This document shows positions 52,521-62,420 of a stretch of DNA of 64,000 nucleotides, piece by piece; the first letter of the stretch is position 1; each line of letters opens with the position of its first letter. The position numbers and the translations under genes are program-made. This stretch comes from Pisaster brevispinus (taxonomy: Eukaryota > Echinodermata > Asteroidea > Forcipulatida > Asteriidae): NCBI GenBank assembly GCA_023634235.1, contig JAMKCF010000003.1, forward strand, positions 17,454,742 to 17,518,741. The letters are read 5' to 3'. Under the pieces are notes generated by a model. The model did no database searches, was not told the DNA's origin, and was given only the letters and a program-made list of their open reading frames with translations.

Positions 52521-54716
52521 GGGTCCTTGATCCACTTACCTTTTTTCTGAGTCTAAAGATTTGAATCATGATTTCACTTATGAGGTAGGAAATTCGCGTG
52601 TCTTTGCGTGGAACAGATAGCCCAGTGGTTGGGAGATAGTTTCTGGTGGATCGGGACCACGGTTCAAATCCCGGCAGTGTCTTGATTCACTTTTTCCTTT
52701 TTCAGAGTCTAACGATTTGAATCATGATTTCACTTATGTGGTAGGAATTTCGCTTGTCTTTGCGTGGAACACATAGCCCAGTGGTTGGGAGATAGTTTGT
52801 GGTGGATCAGAACCACGGTTCGAATCCAGGTAGGGTCCTTGATCCCCTTACCTTTTTTCTGAGTCTAAAGATTTGAATCATGATTTCACTTATGACGTAT
52901 GAATTTCGCTTGTCTTTGCGTGGAACAGATAGCCCAGTGGTTTGGAGATAGTTTCTGGTGGATCGGGACCACGGTTCGAATCCCGACAAGGTCCTTGATT
53001 CACTTTTTTCTTTTTTCTGAGTCTAAAGATTTGAGTCATGATTTCACTTATGACCTATGGATTTCGCTTGTATTTGCGTGGAACACATAGCCCAGTGGTT
53101 GGGAGAAAGTTTCTGGTGGATCGGGACCACGGTTCGAATCCCGACAAGGTCCTCGATCTTCTTTTTCTTTTTTTCTGAGTCTAAGGATTTGAATCAGGAT
53201 TTCACTTATGACGTATGAATTTCGCTTGTCTTTGCGTGGAACAGATGGCCCAGTGGTTTGGAGATAGTTTCTTGTGGATCAGAACCACGGTTCGAATCCA
53301 GGTAGGGTCCTTGATCCCCTTACCTTTTTTTCTGAGTCTAAAGATTTGAATCATGATTTCACTTATGAGGTAGGAATTTCGCATATCTTTGCGTGGAACA
53401 GATAGCCCAGTGGTTTGGAGATAGTTTCTGCTGGATCGGGACCACGGTTCGAATCCCGACAAGGTCCTTGATTCACTTTTTCTTTTTTCTGAGTCTAAAT
53501 ATTTGAATCAAGATTTTACTTATGAGGTATGACTTTCGCTCGTCTTTGCGTGGAACAAATAGCCCAGTGCTTGCGAGATAGTTTCTTGTGGATCAGAACC
53601 ACGGTTCGAATCCAGGTAGGGTCCTTGATCCACTTACCTTTTTTCTGAGTCTAAAGATTTGAATCATGATTTCACTTATGAGGTAGGAAATTCGCGTGTC
53701 TTTGCGTGGAACAGATAGCCCAGTGGTTGGGAGATAGTTTCTGGTGGATCGGGACCACGGTTCAAATCCCGGCAGTGTCTTGATTCACTTTTTCCTTTTT
53801 CAGAGTCTAACGATTTGAATCATGATTTCACTTATGTGGTAGGAATTTCGCTTGTCTTTGCGTGGAACACATAGCCCAGTGGTTGGGAGATAGTTTGTGG
53901 TGGATCAGAACCACGGTTCGAATCCAGGTAGGGTCCTTGATCCCCTTACCTTTTTTCTGAGTCTAAAGATTTGAATCATGATTTCACTTATGACGTATGA
54001 ATTTCGCTTGTCTTTGCGTGGAACAGATAGCCCAGTGGTTTGGAGATAGTTTCTGGTGGATCGGGACCACGGTTCGAATCCCGACAAGGTCCTTGATTCA
54101 CTTTTTTCTTTTTTCTGAGTCTAAAGATTTGAGTCATGATTTCACTTATGACCTATGGATTTCGCTTGTATTTGCGTGGAACACATAGCCCAGTGGTTGG
54201 GAGAAAGTTTCTGGTGGATCGGGACCACGGTTCGAATCCCGACAAGGTCCTCGATCTTCTTTTTCTTTTTTTCTGAGTCTAAGGATTTGAATCAGGATTT
54301 CACTTATGACGTATGAATTTCGCTTGTCTTTGCGTGGAACAGATGGCCCAGTGGTTTGGAGATAGTTTCTTGTGGATCAGAACCACGGTTCGAATCCAGG
54401 TAGGGTCCTTGATCCCCTTACCTTTTTTTCTGAGTCTAAAGATTTGAATCATGATTTCACTTATGAGGTAGGAATTTCGCATATCTTTGCGTGGAACAGA
54501 TAGCCCAGTGGTTTGGAGATAGTTTCTGCTGGATCGGGACCACGGTTCGAATCCCGACAAGGTCCTTGATTCACTTTTTCTTTTTTCTGAGTCTAAATAT
54601 TTGAATCAAGATTTTACTTATGAGGTATGACTTTCGCTCGTCTTTGCGTGGAACAAATAGCCCAGTGCTTGCGAGATAGTTTCTTGTGGATCAGAACCAC
54701 GGTTCGAATCCAGGTA
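52521..54716 (+). repeat. tandem 7-mer higher-order repeat (1,098 bp), two copies
   Basis: About 52,521-53,618 is repeated at 53,619-54,716. GGGTCCTTGATCC starts at 52,521 and 53,619, and the hairpin terminators at 52,829/53,927 and 53,301/54,399 show the same 1,098-bp shift. Over the stretches I compared the copies are essentially identical. The identity ends at GATCCACTTACC versus GATCCCCTTACC. Confidence 0.9.
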
Positions 54717-55540
54717 GGGTCCTTGATCCCCTTACCTTTTGTTCTGAGTTTAAAGATTTGAATCATGATTTCATTTATGAGGTAGGAATTTCGCTTGTCT
54801 TTGCGTGGAACAGATAGCCAAGTGGTTTGGAGATAGTTTCTGGTGGATCGGGACCACGGTTCGAATCCCGACAAGGTCCTTGATTCACTTTTTTCTTTTT
54901 TCTGAGTCTAAAGATTTGAGTCATGATTTCACTTATGACCTATGGATTTCGCTTGTATTTGCGTGGAACACATAGCCCAGTGGTTGGGAGAAAGTTTCTG
55001 GTGGATCGGGACCACGGTTCGAATCCCGACAAGGTCCTCTATCTTCTTTTTCTTTTGTTCTGAGTCTAAGGATTTGAATCAGGATTTCACTTATGACGTA
55101 TGAATTTCGCTTGTCTTTGCGTGGAACAGATGGCCCAGTGGTTTGGAGATAGTTTCTTGTGGATCAGAACCACGGTTCGAATCCAGGTAGGGTCCTTGAT
55201 CCCCTTACCTTTTTTCTGAGTCTAAAGATTTGAATCATGATTTCACTTATGAGGTAGGAATTTCGCATGTCTTTGCGTGGAACAGATAGCCCAGTGGTTT
55301 GGAGATAGTTTCTGCTGGATCGGGACCACGGTTCGAATCCCGACAAGGTCCTTGATTCACTTTTTCTTTTTTCTGAGTCTAAATATTTGAATCATGATTT
55401 CACTTATGAGGTTTGAATTTCGCTTGTCTTTGCGTGGAACAGATAGCCCAGTGCTTGCGAGATAGTTTCTTGTGGATCAGAACCACGGTTCGAATCCAGG
55501 TAGGGTCCTTGATCCCCTTACCTTTTTTTCTGAGTCTAAA

Positions 55541-57260
55541 GATCTGAATCATGATTTTACCTATGAGGTAGGAATTTCGAATGTCTTTCTGTGGAACAGA
55601 TAGGTCAGTGGTTGGGAGATAGTTTCTGGTTAATCGGGACCACGGTTCGAATCCCGGCAGTGTCCTTGATTCACTCTTCCTTTTTCAGAGTCTAAAGATT
55701 TGAATCATGATTTCACTTATGTGGCAGGAATTTCGCTTGTCTTTGCGTGGAACACATAGCCCAGTGGTTGGGAGATAGTTTCTTGTGGATCGGGACCCCG
55801 GTTCGAATCCCGGCAGTGTCCTTGATCTTCTTTTTATTTTTTTCTGAATCTAAGGATTTGAATCATGATTTAACTTATAACGTATGAATTTCGCTTGTCT
55901 TTGCGTGGAACAGATAGCCCAGTGGTTGGGAGATAGTTTCTGGTGGATCGGGACCACGGTTCGAATCCCAGCAAAGTCCTTGATTCACTTTTTCTTTTTT
56001 CTAAGTCTAAAGATTTGAATCATGATTTCACTTATGAGGTAGGAATTTCGCTTGTCTTTGCGTGGAACAGATAGCCCAGTGGTTTGGAGATAGTTTCTGC
56101 TGGATCGGGACCACGGTTCGAATCCCGACAAGGTCCTTGATTCACTTTTTCTTTTTTCTGAGTCTAAATATTTGAATCATGATTTCACTTATGAGATAGG
56201 AATTCCGCTTGTCTTTGCGTGGAACAGATAGCCCAGTGCTTGCGAGATAGTTTCTTGTGGATCAGAACCACGGTTCGAATCCAGGTAGGGTCCTTGATCT
56301 TCTTTTTCTTTTTATCTGAATCTAAGGATTATTTTTCTTTTTTTCTGAGTCTAAGGATTTGAATCATGATTTCACTTATGAAGTATGAATTTCGCTTGTC
56401 TTTGCGTGGAACAGATAGCCCAGTGGTTTGGGAGATAGTTTCTGGTGGATCGGGACCCCGGTTCGAATCCCGGCAGTGTCCTTGATCTTCTTTTTATTTT
56501 TTTCTGAGTCTAAGCATTTGAATCATGATTTCAGTTATGACGTATGAATTTCGCTTGTCTTTTCGTGGAACAGATAGCCCAGTGGTTGGGAGTCAGTTTC
56601 TGGTGGATCGGGACCCCGGTTCGAATCCCGGCAGTGTCGTTGATCTTCTTTTTCTTTTTTTCTGAGTCTAAGGATTTGAATCATGATTTAACTTATGACG
56701 TATGAATTTCGCTTGTCTTTGCGTGAAACAGATAGCCCAGTGGTTTGGGAGATAGTTTCTGGTGGATCGGCACCACGGTTCGAATCCCGACAAGGTCCTT
56801 GATTCACTCTTCCTTTTTCAGAGTCTAAATATTTGAATCATGATTTCACTTATGAGGTAGGAATTTCGCTTGTCTTTGCGTGGAACAGATAGCCCAGTGG
56901 TTTGGAGATAGTTTCTGCTGGATCGGGACCACGGTTCGAATCCCGACAAGGTCCTTGATTCACTTTTTCTTTTTTCTGAGTCTAAATATTTGAATCATGA
57001 TTTCACTTATGAGGTAGGAATTCCGCTTGTCTTTGCGTGGAACAGATAGCCCAGTGCTTGCGAGATAGTTTCTTGTGGATCAGAACCACGGTTCGAATCC
57101 AGGTAGGGTCCTTGATCCCCTTACCTTTTTTTCTGAGTCTAAAGATCTGAATCATGATTTTACCTATGAGGTAGGAATTTCGCATGTCTTTCTGTGGAAC
57201 AGATAGGTCAGTGGTTGGGAGATAGTTTCTGGTTAATCGGGACCACGGTTCGAATCCCGG
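55541..57260 (+). repeat. 10-mer duplication (1,603 bp)
   Basis: GATCTGAATCATG starts at 55,541 and 57,144, and the unusual TTTCTGTGGAACAGATAGG and GGTTAATCGGGACC markers follow both. Ten monomers plus the 29-bp internal duplication at 56,316 account for the shift. Confidence 0.8.
56316..56344 (+). repeat. internal duplication in monomer (29 bp)
   Basis: The only copy whose upstream half is of the CCAGGTAGGG type rather than CCCGGCAGTG, so this monomer looks like a recombinant. Confidence 0.83.
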
Positions 57261-57447
57261 CAGTGTCCTTGATTCACTCTTCCTTTTTCAGAGTCTAAAG
57301 ATTTGAATCATGATTTCACTTATGTGGTAGGAATTTCGCTTGTCTTTGCGTGGAACACATAGCCCAGTGGTTGGGAGATAGTTTCTGGTGGATCGGGACC
57401 CCGGTTCGAATCCCGGCAGTGTCCTTGATCTTCTTTTTCTTTTTTTT

Positions 57448-57476
57448 CTGAATCTAAGGATTCTTTTTCTTTTTTT
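57448..57476 (+). repeat. internal duplication in monomer (29 bp)
   Basis: This version has GGATTCTTTTTC in place of GGATTATTTTTC. Confidence 0.83.
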
Positions 57477-57673
57477 CTGAGTCTAAGGATTTGAATCATG
57501 ATTTTACTTATGACGTATGAATTTCGCTTGTCTTTGCGTAGAACAGATAGCCCAGTGGTTTGGGAGATAGTTTCTGGTGGATCGGGACCCCGGTTCGAAT
57601 CCCGACAAGGTCCTAGATTCACTTTTTCTTTTGTCTAAGTCTTTTGATTTGAATCATGATTTCACTTATGAGG

Positions 57674-57697
57674 TAGGAATTTCGATAGGAATTTCGA
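57674..57697 (+). repeat. 12-bp tandem microduplication
   Basis: TAGGAATTTCGA occurs twice in direct succession in the spacer. The same monomer continues with TTTGATTGGAATAGATAG, so its leader before the A box is also abnormal. I saw this change only once. Confidence 0.88.
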
Positions 57698-57961
57698 TTG
57701 TCTTTGATTGGAATAGATAGCCCAGTGGTCGGGAGATAGTTTCTTATGGATCAGGACCACGGTTCGAATCCCGACAAGGTCCTAGATTCACTTTTTCTTT
57801 TTTCTGAGTCTAAAGATTTGAATCATGATTTTACTTATGACGTATGAATTTCGCTTGTCTTTGCGTGGAACAGGTAGCCCAGTGGTTGGGAAATAGTTTC
57901 TGGTGGATCGTGACCCCGGTCCGAATCCCGGCAGTGTCCTTGATCTTCTTTTTTTTTTTTT

Positions 57962-57990
57962 TTGAATCTAAGGATTTTTTTTCTTTTTTT
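57962..57990 (+). repeat. internal duplication in monomer (29 bp)
   Basis: The first T-tract is expanded to an unbroken T-run ending at 57,963, and the inserted GAATCTAAGG is followed by another T-rich tract. This is the last copy of the lineage in the window. Confidence 0.8.
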
Positions 57991-59429
57991 CTGAGTCTAA
58001 GGATTTGAATCATGATTTCACTTATGATGTAGGAATTTCGCTTGTCTTTGCGTAAAACAGATAGCCCAGTGGTTTGGGAGATAGTTTCTGGTAGATCAGA
58101 ACCACGTTTCGAATCCACGTAGGGTCCTTGATCCCCTTACCTTTTTTCTGAGTCTAAAGATCTGAATCATGATTTTACTTATGAGGTAGGAATTTCGCAT
58201 GTCTTTGCGTGGAACACATAGCCCAGTGGTTGGGAGATAGTTTCTGGTGGATCGGGACCCCGGTTCGAATCCCGGCAGGGTCCTTGATCTTCTTTTTCTA
58301 ATTTTCTGAGTCTAAGGATTTGAATTATGATTTCACTTATGTGGTAGGAATTTCGCATGTCTTTGCGTGGAACACATAGCCCAGTGGTTGGGAGATAGTT
58401 TTTTGTGGATCACGACCACGGTTCGAATCCCGACAAGGTCCTTGATTCACTTTTTCTTTTTTCTGAGTCTAAAGATTTGAATCATGATTTCACTTATGAG
58501 GTAGGAATTTCGCATGTCTTTGCGTGGAACAGATAGTCCAGTGGTTGGGCGATAGTTTCTGGTAGATCGGGACCACGGTTCGAATCCAGGTAGGGTCCTT
58601 GATCCACTCTTCTTTTTTCTGAGTCTAAAGATTTTAACCATGATTTCGCTTATGAGGTAAGAATTTCGCTTGTCTTTGCGTGGAACAGATAGCCCAGTGG
58701 TTGGGAGATAGTATCGGGTGGATCGGGACCACGGTTCGAATCCCGACAAGGTTCTTGATTCAGTTTTCCTTTTTTCTGAGTTCATAGATTTGAATCATGA
58801 TTTCATTTATGAGGTAGGAATTTTGCTAGTCTTTGCGGGGAACACATAGCCCAGTGGTTGGGAGATAGTTTTGGGTGGATCGGGACCACGGTTCGAATCC
58901 CGACAAGGTCCTTGATTGACTCTTTTTTTTCTGAGTCTAAAGATTTAAATCATGATTTCACTTATGAGGTAGGAATTTCGTTGTCCTTGCGTGGAACAGA
59001 TAGCCCAGTGGTTGGGAGATAGTTTCTGGTGGATAGGGACCACGGTTCGAATCCCGGCAGTGTCCTTGATTCACTTTTTCCTTTTTCTGAGTCTAAATAT
59101 TTGAATCATGATTTCACTTAAGTGGTAGGAATTGTGAGTGTCTTTGCGTGGAACACATAGCCCAGTGGTTGGGAGACAGTTTCTGGTTGATCGGGACCAC
59201 GGTTCGAATCCCGGCAGTGTCCTTGATTCACTCTTCCTTTTTCTGAGTCTAAAGATTTGAATCATGACTTCACTTATGAGGTAGGAATTTCGCTTGTCTT
59301 TGCGTGGAACACATAGCCCAGTGGTTGGGAGATAGTTTCTGGTGGATCGGGACCCCGGTTCGAATCCCGGCAGTGTCCTTGATCTTCTTTTTATTTTTTT
59401 CTGAGTCTAAGCATTTGAATCATGATTTC

Positions 59430-61330
59430 AGTTATGACGTATGAATTTCGCTTGTCTTTTCGTGGAACAGATAGCCCAGTGGTTGGGAGTCAGTTTCTGG
59501 TGGATCGGGACCCCGGTTCGAATCCCGGCAGTGTCGTTGATCTTCTTTTTCTTTTTTTCTGAGTCTAAGGATTTGAATCATGATTTAACTTATGACGTAT
59601 GAATTTCGCTTGTCTTTGCGTGGAACAGATAGCCCAGTGGTTGGGAGATAGTTTCTGGTGGATCGGGACCACGGTTCGAATCCCGGCAAAGTCCTTGATT
59701 AACTTTTTCTTTTTTCTGAGTCTAAAGATTTGAATCATGATTTCACTTATGAGGTAGGAATTTCGCTTGTCTTTGCGTGGAACAGATAGCCCAGTGGTTG
59801 GGATATAGTTTCTGGTGGATCGGGACCACGGTTCATATACCGACAATGTCCTTGATTCACTTTTTCTTTTTTCTGAGTCTAAAGATTTTAATCGTGATTT
59901 CAGTTATGAGGTAGGAATTTCCCTTGTCTTTTCGTGGAAAAGATAGCCCAGTGGTTGGGATATAGTTTCTGGTAGATCGCGACCCCGTTTCGAATCCCGG
60001 CATTGTCCTTCATCTTCTTTTTTTTCTGAGTCTAAGGATTAGAATCATGATTTCACTTATGACGTATGAATTTCGCTTGTCTTTGCGTGGAACACATAGC
60101 CCAGTGGTTGAGAGATAGTTTCTGGTTGATCGGGACCACGGTTCGAATCCCAGCAAAGTCCTTGATTTTTTTTTCTTTTGTCTGAGTCTAAGCATTTGAA
60201 TCATGATTTCAGTTATGACGTATGAATTTCGCTTGTCTTTTCGTGGAACAGATAGCCCAGTGGTTGGGAGTCGGTTTCTGGTGGATCGGGACCCCGGTTC
60301 GAATCCCGGCAGTGTCGTTGATCTTCTTTTTCTTTATTTTCTGAGTCTAAGGATTTGAATCATGATTTAACTTATGACGTATGAATTTCGCTTGTCTTTG
60401 CGTGGAACAGATAGCCCAGTGGTTGGGAGATAGTTTCTGGTGGATCGGGACCACGGTTCGAATCCCGGCAAAGTCCTTGATTAACTTTTTCTTTTTTCTG
60501 AGTCTAAAGATTTGAATCATGATTTCACTTATGACTTAGGAATTTCGCTTGTCTTTGCGTGGAACAGATAGCCCAGTGGTTGGGATATAGTTTCTGGTGG
60601 ATCGGGACCACGGTTCATATACCGACAATGTCCTTGATTCACTTTTCTTTTTTCTGAGTCTAAAGATTTTAATCGTGATTTCAGTTATGAGGTAGGAATT
60701 TCGCTTGTCTTTTCGTGGAACAGATAGCCCAGTGGTTGGGATATAGTTTCTGGTAGATCGCGACCCCGTTTCGAATCCCGGCATTGTCCTTCATCTTCTT
60801 TTTTTTCTGAGTCTAAAGATTAGAATCATGATTTCACTTATGACGTATGAATTTCGCTTGTCTTTGCGTGGAACACATAGCCCAGTGGTAGAGAGATAGT
60901 TTCTGGTTGATCGGGACCACGGTTCGAATCCCAGCAAAGTCCTTGATTTTTTTTTATTTTGTCTAAGTCTAAGCATTTGAATCATGATTTCAGTTATGAC
61001 GTATGAATTTCGCTTGTCTTTTCGTGGAACAGATAGCCCAGTGGTTGGGAGTCAGTTTCTGGTGGATCGGGACCCCGGTTCGAATCCCGGCAGTGTCGTT
61101 GATCTTCTTTTTCTTTTTTTCTGAGTCTAAGGATTTGAATCATGATTTAACTTATGACGTATGAATTTCGCTTGTCTTTGCGTGGAACAGATACCCCAGT
61201 GGTTGGGAGATAGTTTCTGGTGGATCGGGACCACGGTTCGAATCCCGGCAAAGTCCTTGATTAACTTTTTCTTTTTTCTGAGTCTAAAGATTTGAATCAT
61301 GATTTCACTTATGACTTAGGAATTTCGCTT
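59430..61330 (+). repeat. 5-mer higher-order repeat (781 bp), about three copies
   Basis: GTCGTTGATC starts at 59,533, 60,314 and 61,095, exactly 781 bp apart. Accompanying markers are CATATACCGACAATG and GCGACCCCG. A related pair of monomers occurs near 56,560-56,720. Confidence 0.86.
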
Positions 61331-61799
61331 GTCTTTGCGTGGAACAGATAGCCCAGTGGTTGGGATATAGTTTCTGGTGGATCGGGACCACGGTTCGAAT
61401 CCCAGCAAAGTCCTTGATTTTTTTTTCTTTTGTCTTAGTCTAAAGATTTGAATCATGATTTCACTTATGAGGTGAAAATTTCGATTGTCTTTGCGTGGAA
61501 CAGATAACCCAGTGGTTTTGACATAGTTTCTGGTAGATCGGGACCACGGTTCGAATCCCGGTAGGGTCCTTGATCCACTCTTCTTTTTTCTGAGTCTAAA
61601 GATTTTAACCATGATTTCACTTATGAGGTAGGAATTTCGCTTGTCTTTGCGTGGAACAGATAGCCCAGTGGTTGGGAGATAGTTTCTGGTGAATAGGGAC
61701 CACGGTTCGAATCCCGGCAAAGTCCTTGATTCACTTTTTCTTTTTTCTGAGTCTAAAGATTTCAATCATGATTTCACTTATGACGTAGGAATTTCGCTT

Positions 61800-62420
61800 G
61801 TCTTTGCGTGGAACACATAAACCAGTGGTTGGGAGATAGTTTCTTGTGGATCACGACCACGGTTCGAATCCCGACAAGGTCCTTAATTCACTTTTTCTTT
61901 TTTCTGAGTCTAAAGATTTGAATCATGATTTCACTTATGAGGTAGGAATTTCGCATGTCTTTGCGTGAAACAGATAGCCCAGTGGTTGGGCGATAGTTTC
62001 TGGTGGATCGGGACCCCGGTTCGAATCCCGGCATGGTCCTTGATTCACAATTTATTTTGTCTAAGTCTTTAGATTTGAATCATGATTTCACTTATGAGGT
62101 AGGAATTTCGCTTGTCTTTGCGTGGAACACATAAACCAGTGGTTGGGAGATAGTTTCTTGTGGATCACGACCACGGTTCGAATCCCGACAAGGTCCTTGA
62201 TTCACTTTTTCTTTTTTCTGAGTCTAAAGATTTGAATCATGATTTCACTTATGAGGTAGGAATTTCGCATGTCTTTGCGTGGAACAGATAGCCCAGTGGT
62301 TGGGCGATAGTTTCTGGTGGATCGGGACCCCGGTTCGAATCCCGGCATGGTCCTTGATTCACAATTTATTTTGTCTAAGTCTTTAGATTTGAATCATGAT
62401 TTCACTTATGAGGTAGGAAT
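61800..62420 (+). repeat. 2-mer higher-order repeat (314 bp), two copies
   Basis: CACATAAACC starts at 61,814 and 62,128, and GCATGGTCC at 62,031 and 62,345. A third copy of the dimer lies at about 63,530-63,800, 1,411 bp (nine monomers) further on. Confidence 0.85.

Larger units (their letters stand above)
42800..52620 (+). repeat. array domain 8
   Basis: Dominant monomers have TCTTGTGGATCAGAACCAC, an intact B box, then AGGTAGGGTCC and a hairpin-plus-T6 terminator. Others have TCATACATTCAC tails, CCTTTTTCAGAGTC tails and GGATTTAAATCAGG spacers. The A-box variant TAACCCAGTGG is frequent. Blocks of 789, 940, 1,473 and 6,601 bp repeat within the domain. Confidence 0.8.
52620..58450 (+). repeat. 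array domain 9
   Basis: Markers are TCTGCTGGATCGGG (which breaks the GTGG/CCAC stem), GTGCTTGCGAGATAG, GATGGCCCAGTGG and GACCTATGGATTTCGC. Hairpin-type terminators continue to about 57,125. Blocks repeat at 1,098, 789 and 1,603 bp. Confidence 0.78.
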
